NCBI RefSeq assembly: GCF_020400585.1
Contig: NZ_JAINVF010000005.1
Coordinates: 370,874 to 434,873, forward strand
Direction: 5' to 3'
DNA from: Streptomyces sp. NK08204
GTDB taxonomy: Bacteria; Actinomycetota; Actinomycetes; Streptomycetales; Streptomycetaceae
Length of the DNA stretch: 64,000 nt
The notes below the pieces were generated by a model. That model was not told the DNA's origin. It ran no database searches and worked only from the letters and a program-made list of their open reading frames with translations. Of this stretch, positions 1-10,643 are shown piece by piece; within the stretch, counting starts at the first letter, position 1; each line of letters begins with the position of its first letter. The translations under genes were made by a program, and so were the position numbers.

Positions 1-1155
1 GTGGCCCGGCTGCTGCTGCGCGGCTGCCGGGAACACGCGGCGCAGATGGAGCGCGGGGTCGCGGCGGCGGCGGCCGAGCGCGCCCAGACGGTGGACTACG
101 GCCTGCGGATCGTGGCCCAGGAGCAAGTCGGTCTGGCGTACGCCGGCTGGGACCGGCTGCTGACCAGGGTGGCGCTGCCCGCCTGGCGCATGGGCCGCTG
201 GCCGGCCCGGCTGGACGCCGGTGTGGTGGCGGCGCTGACCGAGCTCTCCCGGCGCGACCGCCTCGCCGAGGGCTTCGCCTCCCGCCTCGGCGAGCGGCCC
301 GCCTGCGACCTGCTGGAGGAGCCCGGCACGGTGGACGAGGCCGTCTCCCTGCTCGCCGCGCGCCTTTTCCACGGCCGGCCCGCCGAGCCCCGCCGGGACT
401 GGGCGCCGGTGGACTGGCAGGCGTACCCGGAGGAGGTCGTGGACCGCACCTGGCGCGCCGACGCCGCCCGTCTGCACCGCGTCCTGGACTCCCTCGGTGT
501 CCGCCCCTCCCTCGATCCCACGGCCCCCGACCCGGGCGGCCCCACCCTGGCCCGCGTAATGGACCACCTCACGGAACCCGCCGTCACCCGACAACGCCCC
601 GAGGATGAGACACCCGGCGCGGAGACCGGCGAGGCCGCCGAGGCCGACAAAACAGCCGACAAAACAGACGAGACCGTCGAGGCGCAGGAGACATACGAGA
701 CCGGCGAGACCGGCGAGACCGGCGAGGACCACGACCACGAGGGCACGGGCTCCGGCACCGAGCGCAGCGCTGCCCTCGCCGCCGGGCTGAGTGCCGAGCT
801 GGCGCGGGAGGAGGCCGCCGCGCCGAGCGCTGCGACCGCCCCCGGGCACGGGCCCGACAGCTCCCTGTGGGACGGCGGTGCCCTCCCGCTGTTCCCGCTG
901 CAGACCCCGCGCACCGCCCGCGAACTCCTCGCCGACCACCTGACGGCGATGGTCTGCTGCGCGGCCGTCGACACCGCCGGCGCGACGCCTGGCCTGGACT
1001 GGCTCGACGGGCCGGCGCTGCTGCTGGACGGCAAGCGGGCCGCCGACCTGATGCCCAGGGTGCTCAGCCTGATCGAGGAGGGAGACCCTGGCCCGCTGCG
1101 CGACTGGCTGACCGCGTCCGGGATACGCGCGGAGAAGCCGGTGCGGCTCCTCTGA
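1..1155 (+). CDS. Conserved hypothetical protein, possibly 5'-truncated by the window edge
   Basis: I do not recognise a functional family. The frame opens with GTG at base 1, so the true start may lie upstream and the product (384 residues here) may be partial. The first 60 residues are Ala/Glu/Arg-rich and look helical. A central acidic, low-complexity segment (about residues 195-250) carries ETGE-type repeats encoded by 9-bp direct repeats near 690-726; it probably forms a disordered linker between two globular parts. The C-terminal part (about 285-384) looks folded, with a Cys-Cys pair near residue 318. By synteny this is the hypothetical gene that sits between purD and purC in streptomycetes (recalled, not searched). 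Codon use is typical of the host. The reading frame is convincing; the function is unknown. Confidence 0.75.
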   Translation: MARLLLRGCREHAAQMERGVAAAAAERAQTVDYGLRIVAQEQVGLAYAGWDRLLTRVALPAWRMGRWPARLDAGVVAALTELSRRDRLAEGFASRLGERPACDLLEEPGTVDEAVSLLAARLFHGRPAEPRRDWAPVDWQAYPEEVVDRTWRADAARLHRVLDSLGVRPSLDPTAPDPGGPTLARVMDHLTEPAVTRQRPEDETPGAETGEAAEADKTADKTDETVEAQETYETGETGETGEDHDHEGTGSGTERSAALAAGLSAELAREEAAAPSAATAPGHGPDSSLWDGGALPLFPLQTPRTARELLADHLTAMVCCAAVDTAGATPGLDWLDGPALLLDGKRAADLMPRVLSLIEEGDPGPLRDWLTASGIRAEKPVRLL

Positions 1156-1376
1156 CCAGGCGGTCCGCCCACCTGTCGCGCCCTGAGCCGGAGGGCCGTC
1201 TTCCATTTCTGGTCAATTTGCAACGAACGGTGACCGGACCCGTGCGTTATGTGATGTGCTGGGACCGACCACGCATCTGGCAAAGGCTTGCGACATACGA
1301 CAGTGCGCACCAGCCAGCACCCAACAGCACCCGAGCAGAGCTATGAGCGCACGGGGGCACGAGGGAGGGGGCGTCC

Positions 1377-2852
1377 ATGGCCTCGGACCACATCCGCCGC
1401 TGGGATTCCGGAGCGCTCGCTCACGCCGTCACGGACCCCTTCGGCCAGGGCCCGGTGCCCTGGCTGCGCGGCAGTGAGACCTACTTCGACGACACCGGTC
1501 ACGTCGTGCCCTGGTACGTCGACCCGAACCCGCAGCGGTTCACCCGTGACCGCCCGCGCGTGCCCGGCCCCCGCTCGGCCGACGACGTGCACTGCCAGAT
1601 CAAGGGGTTCACCGCGACCGGCGGCGTCCGGCCCGGTGAAGCGATCGACTTCCACGTCACGGTCGACCCACCGCAGGAGTTCGGCGTCGACGTCTACCGG
1701 ATCGGCCACTACGGCGGCGACGGCGCAGCCAAGATCACCACCAGCCCCCGGCTCTCGGGCATCGTCCAGCCCCCGCCGCTGACCGCCGACCGCACCGTCT
1801 CCTGCCACCACTGGTGGCTCTCCTGGCGCCTCCAGGTGCCCACCTACTGGAACGTCGGCGCCTATGTGGCCGTGCTCACCACCGCCGACGGCTACCGCTC
1901 CCACGTGCCGTTCACGGTCCGCGACGACCACCCCGCCGACCTGCTCCTGCTGCTGCCCGACATCACCTGGCAGGCGTACAACCTGTACCCGGAGGACGGC
2001 CGCACCGGCGCGAGCCTCTACCACGCCTGGGACGAGCGGGGACGGCTGCTCGGCGAGGCCGACGCCGCGACGACCGTCTCCTTCGACCGTCCCTACGCGG
2101 GCGCGGGCCTGCCCCTGCATGTGGGCCACGCCTACGATTTCATCCGCTGGGCCGAGCGCTACGGCTACGACCTCGCCTACGCCGACGCCCGTGATCTGCA
2201 CGCCGGCCGCGTCGATCCCACTCGCTACCGGGGTCTCGTCTTCCCCGGTCACGACGAGTACTGGTCCACGGCGATGCGCCGCACGGTCGAGGAGGCCCGC
2301 GACCACGGCACCTCGCTGGTCTTCCTGTCCGCCAACACGATGTACTGGCACGTGGAGTTGGGGCCATCGCCGTCGGGCGCCCAGGACCGGCTGCTGACCT
2401 GCCGCAAGCGCAAGGGCCCCGGCAGGCCGGTGCTGTGGCGCGAGATCGACCGGCCCGAGCAGCGGCTGATCGGTATCCAGTACGCGGGCCGGGTTCCCGA
2501 ACCGCACCCGCTGATCGTCCGCAACGGGGACCACTGGCTGTGGGAGGCGACCGGCGCGCACGAGGGCGACGCGATCGAGGGTCTGGTCGCCGGCGAGGCC
2601 GACCGGTACTTCCCGCGTACCCCGCTGCCCGAGCACGACGAACGCATCCTGCTCGCCCACTCCCCCTACACCGACACCGCGGGGGCCGTGCGGCACCAGG
2701 AGACCTCCCTCTACCGCGCGCCCTCCGGTGCCTGGGTGTTCGCCTCCGGCACCTTCGCCTGGTCCCCGGCCCTGGACCGCCCCGGCCACCAGGACACCCG
2801 AATCCAGCGGGCAACGGCGAACCTCCTGGACCGCATCTGCAAACGCGACTGA
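1377..2852 (+). CDS. N,N-dimethylformamidase large-subunit-like protein
   Basis: A 491-residue protein resembling the C-terminal domain of the large (beta) subunit of N,N-dimethylformamidase, a family widespread in actinobacteria and mostly uncharacterised. Visible family features are the WYVDPNPQ-type N-terminus, an Ig-like beta-rich part (about residues 80-185), then an alpha/beta part containing a GHDEYW motif (about 297-302), often read as a catalytic/metal-binding segment. There is no signal peptide, so it is probably cytoplasmic. The ATG at 1377 has a purine-rich GGGAGGGGG ribosome site just upstream. It stands alone: 221 bp after the previous gene and 668 bp before purC. No dimethylformamidase small subunit is nearby, so true formamide hydrolysis is doubtful; the family call is safer than the activity. 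Confidence 0.8.
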   Translation: MASDHIRRWDSGALAHAVTDPFGQGPVPWLRGSETYFDDTGHVVPWYVDPNPQRFTRDRPRVPGPRSADDVHCQIKGFTATGGVRPGEAIDFHVTVDPPQEFGVDVYRIGHYGGDGAAKITTSPRLSGIVQPPPLTADRTVSCHHWWLSWRLQVPTYWNVGAYVAVLTTADGYRSHVPFTVRDDHPADLLLLLPDITWQAYNLYPEDGRTGASLYHAWDERGRLLGEADAATTVSFDRPYAGAGLPLHVGHAYDFIRWAERYGYDLAYADARDLHAGRVDPTRYRGLVFPGHDEYWSTAMRRTVEEARDHGTSLVFLSANTMYWHVELGPSPSGAQDRLLTCRKRKGPGRPVLWREIDRPEQRLIGIQYAGRVPEPHPLIVRNGDHWLWEATGAHEGDAIEGLVAGEADRYFPRTPLPEHDERILLAHSPYTDTAGAVRHQETSLYRAPSGAWVFASGTFAWSPALDRPGHQDTRIQRATANLLDRICKRD

Positions 2853-3520
2853 CCCACCCCTACACCACCGGCCCCAGCACCCCCGGCGTTCGGGCTCCCG
2901 AGGCCCTCGTCTCGGACGTGCGGCCTGGTGTTCCGGCCTCTGGGCGTACAGGCCGGCGTCCCCGGCCGCTCTACCCCGGCCTTGGCTCTTCTGGTTCCCC
3001 CGGGTTCTCCGGGTCCTCGGCCCGGCGGCCTGGTCCCCGGCTTCGGTCCCGGGCTTGGTTCTTGTGGTTCCCCCGCGTCCCGGGTTCTCCCGGTTCCCGG
3101 CCTCGGGTCGCTGGGCCGCAGGACCCGAGTCTTCGGGCCCGGGCCGCTCGGTCCTTCCGCCCCGGCCCCGGGTTTCCGGGCCTCGCCTCTCCCGGGGCGC
3201 CCGCCGCCCGCCGCCCGCCGCCCGGGTGCCCGCGGCCCTCCTAGGTCCCGGTCCCCGGCCTCATGGCTCTGGTCCCCGCTCCTGGCCACGACCGTCGGGC
3301 CTCCTGCCCCCCGGGCCCCCGCCTCCCGGCCTAACCCCGTCCCGCCCGCCCGCCCCGCCCGCCCGCCGACCTCGCCCGTCCCCCCTGTCCCGCCCCACCC
3401 CGCTCCCGGGTCCGCCCTCGGCCCCCCGAAACCCCGGACGCGTCACCGGCCCCCTGGCCGAAACTCATCGCCCGCATAAGGGAGAATCGAGGCACTTGGA
3501 CAGAACCACGGGGAGGAACC
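2853..3520. other. Long pyrimidine-rich intergenic spacer upstream of purC
   Basis: This 668-bp spacer holds no convincing gene. Its + strand is extremely C/T-rich and low in complexity, with many CCCGGG hexamers and imperfect direct repeats of a ggttccc/ccgggttct type between about 2985 and 3240, and a CCCGCCGCCCG run near 3200-3225. Open frames across it on both strands are Pro/Arg/Gly-rich composition artefacts. The last 45 bp (about 3476-3520) return to ordinary composition and should hold the purC promoter and a GGGGAGGAAC ribosome site. Confidence 0.6.
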
Positions 3521-4417
3521 GTGTCCGGATTCGTAGAAAAGCCCGAGCCGATCGAGGTTCCGGGCCTGGTGCACCTGCACACCGGAAAGGTGCGCGAGCT
3601 GTACCAGAACGAGGCGGGCGACCTCGTGATGGTCGCCAGCGACCGTATGTCCGCCTATGACTGGGTGCTGCCCACCGAGATCCCCGACAAGGGCCGGGTG
3701 CTGACCCAGCTCTCCCTGTGGTGGTTCGACCAGCTGCGCGACCTGGTCCCCAACCACGTGATCAGCGCCGAGGTGCCCGAGGGTGCCCCCGCCGACTGGC
3801 AGGGCCGCACGCTGATCTGCAAGTCCCTGAAGATGGTTCCGGTGGAGTGCGTGGCCCGTGGCTACCTCACCGGCTCCGGTCTGGTCGAGTACAACGAGTC
3901 CCGCACCGTCTGCGGCCTCGCCCTGCCCGAGGGCCTGGTCGACGGCTCCGAACTCCCCGCCCCGATCTTCACCCCGGCCACCAAGGCCGAGGTCGGTGAA
4001 CACGACGAGAACGTCTCCTACGAAGAGGTCGCCCGCCAGGTCGGTCCGGAGACCGCCGCCCAGCTGCGCCAGGCCACGCTCGCCGTGTACTCCCGTGCCC
4101 GGGACATCGCCCGGGACCGGGGCATCATCCTGGCCGACACCAAATTCGAGTTCGGCTTCGACGGCGACAGGCTCGTCATCGCCGACGAGGTCCTCACCCC
4201 GGACTCCTCCCGCTTCTGGCCGTCCGACCAGTGGCAGCCGGGGCGCGCGCAGCCCTCGTACGACAAGCAGTTCGTGCGTGACTGGCTGACCTCGGCCGAG
4301 TCGGGCTGGGACCGCAAGAGCGAGCAGCCCCCGCCGTCGCTGCCGGAGCACGTCGTGGTGGCGACCCGGCAGAAGTACGTGGAGGCGTACGAGCGCCTGA
4401 CGGGCACGAGCTGGTAA
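3521..4417 (+). CDS. purC: Phosphoribosylaminoimidazole-succinocarboxamide synthase (SAICAR synthetase)
   Basis: PurC catalyses ATP-dependent condensation of CAIR with aspartate to give SAICAR, a cytoplasmic step of de novo purine synthesis. The 298-residue product is full length for the longer bacterial type. The signatures are GKVREL (about residues 22-27), SDRMSAYD (about 41-48), the ECVARGYLTGSG segment (about 109-120) and the DTKFEFGF aspartate-binding region (about 206-213). The GTG start follows a strong GGGGAGGA ribosome site. A bidirectional hairpin terminator lies 17 bp past the stop. It is transcribed alone after a long spacer, about 1.3 kb before purS, with a tRNA cluster and lsrL in between. 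Confidence 0.97.
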   Translation: MSGFVEKPEPIEVPGLVHLHTGKVRELYQNEAGDLVMVASDRMSAYDWVLPTEIPDKGRVLTQLSLWWFDQLRDLVPNHVISAEVPEGAPADWQGRTLICKSLKMVPVECVARGYLTGSGLVEYNESRTVCGLALPEGLVDGSELPAPIFTPATKAEVGEHDENVSYEEVARQVGPETAAQLRQATLAVYSRARDIARDRGIILADTKFEFGFDGDRLVIADEVLTPDSSRFWPSDQWQPGRAQPSYDKQFVRDWLTSAESGWDRKSEQPPPSLPEHVVVATRQKYVEAYERLTGTSW

Positions 4418-4434
4418 GAGCCGCAGAAAACGAA

Positions 4435-4465
4435 GAACCCCCCCGGCGCCGGCCGGGGGGGTTTT
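4435..4465. terminator. Bidirectional intrinsic terminator between purC and tRNA-Gly
   Basis: A C-run/G-run hairpin (arms about 4437-4446 and 4451-4460, GGCGCC centre) is followed by TTTTC on the + strand and by AA-rich sequence (thus U-rich RNA) on the minus strand. It can end purC on one side and the convergent tRNA-Gly on the other. Confidence 0.85.
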
Positions 4466-4468
4466 CTC

Positions 4469-4544
4469 TGGAGCGGACGACGAGGCTCGAACTCGCGACC
4501 TCAACCTTGGCAAGGTTGCGCTCTACCAACTGAGCTACGTCCGC
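4469..4544 (-). tRNA. tRNA-Gly(GCC), copy 1, CCA encoded
   Basis: A minus-strand cloverleaf starting at 4544: acceptor GCGGACG pairs with CGTCCGC, D-arm GCTCAGTTGGTAGAGC, anticodon loop TTGCCAA giving anticodon GCC, and T-arm GTTCGAGCC. The 3' CCA is genomically encoded (4469-4471), unlike in copy 2. Confidence 0.95.
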
Positions 4545-4670
4545 ACTGCGCTGTTGCGCGAGAGCAACTATACCCAACCTGGGACCCCGGTGAGACACAC
4601 GGCCCGCCAGCTATCGGGGATGTGGCGACGCTCACACCACCGCAGCACCACAGGTCACTTGAGCAACACG

Positions 4671-4704
4671 AAAAGACCCCGGCCCAATGGACCGGGGTCT
4701 TTTT
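4671..4704. terminator. Intrinsic terminator after tRNA-Gly copy 2
   Basis: A perfect GACCCCGG/CCGGGGTC hairpin flanked by AAAA on the left and TTTTT on the right, so it works in both directions. On the minus strand it follows the second tRNA-Gly by a few bases. Confidence 0.85.
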
Positions 4705-4708
4705 CCCG

Positions 4709-4781
4709 AGCGGACGACGAGGCTCGAACTCGCGACCTCAACCTTGGCAAGGTTGCGCTCTACCAACTGAGCTACGTCCGC
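4709..4781 (-). tRNA. tRNA-Gly(GCC), copy 2
   Basis: The 73-nt mature sequence is identical to copy 1 (acceptor GCGGACG/CGTCCGC, anticodon GCC), but no CCA is encoded after the discriminator. It is transcribed leftward, with its own terminator at 4671-4704. Confidence 0.95.
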
Positions 4782-4863
4782 ACTGCTCCCGACCGGCTCC
4801 CACCGATCGGTGCGAGCACCAGCCTACCTGATCCACAAGAGTGGTCGTGACAACCGGTGCCAG

Positions 4864-4935
4864 AGCGGGTGACAGGAATCGCACACTGCGCCTTCCCCCT
4901 GGAAGGGGGATGTTCTGCTACTGAACTACACCCGC
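4864..4935 (-). tRNA. tRNA-Gly(TCC)
   Basis: A minus-strand cloverleaf of 72 nt: acceptor GCGGGTG/CACCCGC, anticodon stem TCCCC/GGGGA, loop CTTCCAG with anticodon TCC, and T-arm with GATTC. It is the promoter-proximal member of the three-gene glycine tRNA cluster. Confidence 0.92.
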
Positions 4936-5134
4936 ATGTACTCCGTGGGATCTGGCCTTCCGGCCTCGCCCCTCGGCGTGTCCCAGACACTAGCTGATCA
5001 GCAGGGGGGTAACGCAAGTCGGCTGTCCGGCCGGAGCGGGGAGGGGCGGGTGTGGGCGGCGCGCCCGGCCAAACGGGCGGCCCCCAGGGCTCGCTGACGG
5101 GCCCTGAGGGGTGCCCCTTCGCGGGCCCGCGGGC

Positions 5135-5452
5135 TCACTGGGCGGCGCTGAACGCCTCGTAGACCTTCTTCGGGATGCGGCCCCGGGCCGGAACGTCCAT
5201 CTTGTTCGCCTGGGCCCAGGCGCGGACGGCTGCCGGGTCGGGAGCGACCTCGGTCTGCTTGTACGCCTTGCCGGAGCGGGAACGCTTGCGGCCGGCCTCC
5301 ACGTAGGGCGCGAGCGCCTTACGCAGTTTCTTGGCGTTGGATTCGTTCAGGTCGATCTCGTACGACTTCCCGTCGAGTCCGAAGGCGATCGTTTCCGCCG
5401 CTTCCGAGCCGTCGATGTCGTCAAAGAGAGTGACCACGACCTTTTGCGCCAC
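5135..5452 (-). CDS. lsrL: Lsr2-family nucleoid-associated protein (LsrL paralogue)
   Basis: A 105-residue Lsr2-family protein. Lsr2 proteins bridge DNA and silence AT-rich, often foreign, DNA. The N-terminal dimerisation part (about 1-60) begins AQKVVVTLFDDIDG. The C-terminal DNA-binding domain carries the AT-hook-like RGR at residues 90-92 followed by IPKKVYEAF. The location next to purS matches the second streptomycete paralogue, usually called LsrL (recalled), rather than the main Lsr2. The GTG start has an AAGGGA ribosome site about 9 bp upstream. It diverges from purS across a 311-bp region. Confidence 0.93.
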   Translation of the reverse strand: MAQKVVVTLFDDIDGSEAAETIAFGLDGKSYEIDLNESNAKKLRKALAPYVEAGRKRSRSGKAYKQTEVAPDPAAVRAWAQANKMDVPARGRIPKKVYEAFSAAQ

Positions 5453-5763
5453 GAATATCGGTCCCTTCGTGCGGCACGTCGATACAGCTCACCGGCGATG
5501 ACGTGCCGAGTATCGGCTATTGCCAATTCATTTGTACAGTGCCTGGCAATACAAAGTGAAGCCCTGCTAAATCCGCCGCGTGTCCCAGTGCATTACGTGT
5601 GGCGGCGGGGGCGGGGGGAACTTTTCCAGAACTTTTCACGGCCGCAGCCGTCCGTCACCCGATCGTGATGCCCATCACGTAGTTTCCTACAACTCTACTC
5701 GCGTAGAAATTTTGTGCGGGTACCCTGAAGGGACCTGCTCAGCACCACACACCGGGAGTGCCA
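5453..5763. promoter_or_regulatory. Divergent control region between lsrL and purSQL
   Basis: This 311-bp intergenic region is clearly richer in A/T than the surroundings (for example 5515-5570 and 5680-5720), a composition Lsr2-type proteins prefer. A TACCCT hexamer at 5721-5726 is a candidate -10 element for purS; no convincing -35 accompanies it. A GGGAG ribosome site lies at 5754-5758. No obvious riboswitch or long palindrome was seen. Confidence 0.45.
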
Positions 5764-6036
5764 GTGGCACGCGTCGTAGTCGACGTCATGCTCAAGCCGG
5801 AGATCCTCGACCCCCAGGGCCAGGCGGTCCAGCGTGCGCTGCCGCGCCTGGGATTCGACGGGATCTCGGACGTACGTCAGGGAAAGCGTTTCGAACTGGA
5901 AGTTGAAGGGCCGGTCGACGACGCCGCGCTCGCCCGCATCCATGATCTCGCGGAATCCTTCCTCGCCAACACCGTGATCGAGGACTTCACCGTCCGGGTG
6001 GAAGAGGTCGCGGAAGTCGCGGAGGCGGCCAAGTGA
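5764..6036 (+). CDS. purS: Phosphoribosylformylglycinamidine synthase subunit PurS
   Basis: PurS is the small bridging subunit of the three-part FGAM synthase (PurS, PurQ, PurL) and supports ammonia transfer from PurQ to PurL. The product (about 90 residues) opens with [18 protein letters not shown], the family N-terminus, and has a short acidic C-terminal tail. I chose GTG at 5764, because GGGAG at 5754-5758 sits 5 bp upstream; an in-frame GTG at 5758 would overlap that site. The stop overlaps the purQ start (GTGA at 6033-6036), so the two are translationally coupled. Confidence 0.95.
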   Translation: MARVVVDVMLKPEILDPQGQAVQRALPRLGFDGISDVRQGKRFELEVEGPVDDAALARIHDLAESFLANTVIEDFTVRVEEVAEVAEAAK

Positions 6037-6709
6037 CCGCTCGTATTGGCGTCGTCACTTTCCCGGGGAGCCTGGACGACCAGGACACCCGGCGCGCGAT
6101 CCGCCTCGCGGGTGCCGAACCGGTCGCCCTCTGGCACAAGGACAAGGACCTCAAGCAGGTCGACGCCGTGGTGCTGCCCGGCGGTTTCTCCTACGGCGAC
6201 TATCTGCGGGCCGGGGCCATCTCCCGGTTCTCGCCGGTGATGGAGACCGTGATCGAGCAGGCCAAGGACGGCCTGCCGGTCCTCGGCATCTGCAACGGCT
6301 TCCAGGTCCTCACCGAGGCCCACCTCCTCCCGGGCGGGATGCTCGGCAACGACCACCTCCACTTCATCTGCCGCGACCAGAAGCTGCGGGTGGAGAACGC
6401 GGAGACCGCCTGGACCAGCGACTACACGGCCGGCCAGGAGATCCACATCCCGCTGAAGAACATGGACGGGCGGTACGTCGCCGACTCGTACACGCTCGAC
6501 AAGCTGGAGGCCGAGGGTCGGGTCGTCTTCCGGTACCTGGACTTCAACCCGAACGGCTCGCTGCGGGACATCGCCGGCATCACCAACGAGGCCGGGAACG
6601 TCGTCGGCCTCATGCCGCACCCCGAGCACGCCGTCGAGCCGCTGATCGGTACGGGTCGTACCGACGGCCTCCCGTTCTTCACCTCGATCCTCAAGAAGCT
6701 GGTCAACGC

Positions 6710-6713
<4 letters not shown>
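6033..6713 (+). CDS. purQ: Phosphoribosylformylglycinamidine synthase subunit PurQ (glutaminase)
   Basis: The class I glutamine amidotransferase subunit that releases ammonia from glutamine for FGAM synthesis. The catalytic triad is visible: Cys87 in LGICNGFQ, and His196 and Glu198 in MPHPEH. At 226 residues it is full length. It starts inside the purS stop (GTGA) and its stop overlaps the purL start (ATGA), so the three subunits are made from one coupled message in fixed proportion. Confidence 0.97.
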
Positions 6714-8968
<2,255 letters not shown>

Positions 8969-8998
8969 CCCGTCGTACGTCACCGTCGTACGACGGTG

Positions 8999-9034
8999 AA
9001 GGCCCCGCCCGTTCAAGTCGACGGGCGGGGCCTT
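8999..9034. terminator. Terminator of the purSQL operon
   Basis: A hairpin with AAGGCCCCGCCCGT and ACGGGCGGGGCCTT arms around a short CAAGTCG-type loop. It ends in TT only, typical of actinobacterial terminators, and is symmetrical enough to serve the convergent efflux gene as well. Confidence 0.85.
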
Positions 9035-9072
9035 CCCGCACTCGCACCACGGAGGGCTTCGCACCGAAGCCC

Positions 9073-10548
9073 TCACAGGGCGGCCGGTGCCGCCTCCCCG
9101 GGCTGGGCCGGGCTGTCCTGGGCCGGGCGGGGCTTCGGCAGCAGCAGCGCCAGCAGCAGGCACAGGCCCATCAGTCCGGCCGCGCACAGGAACACCGTGT
9201 CCATCGCGGACACGTACGCCCTCACACCGGCCGCGCGGTCCGCTCCGCGCAGGGCGGCGAGGGAGCCGGCATCGCCGGGGCCGTCGTAGAGGCGGTTCAG
9301 CAGGGCACCGAAGAGGGCGGCGCCCAGGGCCGTGCCGAGGGTCTGGAAGAAGCGGATCGAGGTCGTGGCGACACCGAGCTGGTGGCGCGGGGCCGCCTGT
9401 TGCACCAGCTGGATCAGCTGGCCCAGGAGCTGGCCGAAGCCGAGGCCGACGAGCAGCAGGGCCGCGCGCAGCTGCCACAGTGAGGTGTCGGCGGCGGTGG
9501 CGGCCAGCAGCAGGAACGCGGTTGTACCCACCACGGAACCGCTGATCAGGAAGGTCCGCTCGGACCAGCCCCGTTCGGCGAGCCGCCCGCCGGCGAGGCC
9601 GACTGCCATGATGCCCGTCGCCATAGGGATCAGATACAGCCCGGCGGAGGAGCTGGTGATGCCGCGGACGAGCTGGAGGTAGACCAGCACGTAGTAGATC
9701 GCGCCGGTCATGGCCGCGCCCAGCAGGCCCTGGACGGCGAAGCCCAGGCGCAGTTCGGGGATCCGGAAGAGTGCGGGCGGCAGGATCGGTTCGGCGGCGG
9801 TGAACTGGCGGCGCAGGAAGAGCCCGAGCGTGCCTGCGGAGGCCAGAGCCACGCCGATGACCTGCGGGGACGTCCAGGCGTACTGCCTGCCGCCCCACTC
9901 GGTGACCAGCAGCGCAGTGGTGGAGAACGCGGCGGCGAGCGCGGCGCCGGCGAAGTCGATCGCGCGGCTGGTGGTCTGGCGGGGGAGCTTCAGCACGACC
10001 ACGGCGGTGGCGAGCGCGGCGACGCCGAGCGGCAGATTGACGTAGAACGCCCAGCGCCAGCTCGCGTGGTCGGCGAGGAAGCCGCCGAGCCAGGGGCCCA
10101 CGGCGATGCCACCGCCCGCGACGATCCCGCCGGTGCCGGCGCCCTTGTCCGGCCTCTCGCCGGGCCCCTTCAGCTGGGCGAGGACGACCATCGTCACGCT
10201 CATCAACCCGCCCGCGCCGAGACCCTGGACGGCCCGGGAGGCGATCAGCCAGCCCATGGAGGGGGCCGCGCCGCACAGCGCCGAGCCGGTCAGGAAGGCA
10301 CCCAGGGCGCCGAGGAAGACCGGTTTGGCGCCGAGGACGTCGCACAGTCTGCCGTAGAGCGGGAGCATCGCGGCCGAGGCCAGCGAGAAGGCGCTCACCA
10401 GCCAAGGGATTGTGCCGATGCCGTGATCGGGGTCGAGGTCCCGGACGATCGGGACGGTGACGGCGGACACGATCTGGGTGTCCAGGACGGCCAGGACGAT
10501 CGTGATCAGGCAGACGATGAGGCCGATCTTGCGCTGCGTGTCGGTCAT
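9073..10548 (-). CDS. MFS drug-efflux transporter, DHA2 (14-TM) type
   Basis: A proton-driven multidrug exporter of the DHA2 group (EmrB/QacA type). The product of about 491 residues has many hydrophobic helices. An early helix carries LAVLDTQIVSAVTVPIVRDL, the DHA2 motif that replaces the usual LDxTIVNVALP, and a GRLCDVLGAKP loop corresponds to MFS motif A. The start is uncertain: ATG at 10548 or ATG at 10560 give nearly the same protein. It diverges from a TetR gene 95 bp away, the usual layout for a TetR repressor controlling an efflux pump, so substrate-induced expression is likely. Confidence 0.9.
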   Translation of the reverse strand: MTDTQRKIGLIVCLITIVLAVLDTQIVSAVTVPIVRDLDPDHGIGTIPWLVSAFSLASAAMLPLYGRLCDVLGAKPVFLGALGAFLTGSALCGAAPSMGWLIASRAVQGLGAGGLMSVTMVVLAQLKGPGERPDKGAGTGGIVAGGGIAVGPWLGGFLADHASWRWAFYVNLPLGVAALATAVVVLKLPRQTTSRAIDFAGAALAAAFSTTALLVTEWGGRQYAWTSPQVIGVALASAGTLGLFLRRQFTAAEPILPPALFRIPELRLGFAVQGLLGAAMTGAIYYVLVYLQLVRGITSSSAGLYLIPMATGIMAVGLAGGRLAERGWSERTFLISGSVVGTTAFLLLAATAADTSLWQLRAALLLVGLGFGQLLGQLIQLVQQAAPRHQLGVATTSIRFFQTLGTALGAALFGALLNRLYDGPGDAGSLAALRGADRAAGVRAYVSAMDTVFLCAAGLMGLCLLLALLLPKPRPAQDSPAQPGEAAPAAL

Positions 10549-10569
10549 GAACCGCACCATGCCCCAATA

Positions 10570-10586
10570 AATGTACTGAGTCAATG
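10570..10586. promoter_or_regulatory. Candidate TetR operator between the efflux and TetR genes
   Basis: An imperfect 17-bp dyad centred on ACTgAGT (10575-10581) in the short divergent intergenic space. About 11 of 17 positions are symmetric. On the minus strand it includes TTGACT, a possible -35 element. Position and symmetry suit a TetR operator; no experimental support can be seen. Confidence 0.35.
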
Positions 10587-10643
10587 TTTTATCTGAGGCG
10601 AGATTTCGTCCTGGCCTAAAATTCGTCTTGGTAAGGTGTCGGC

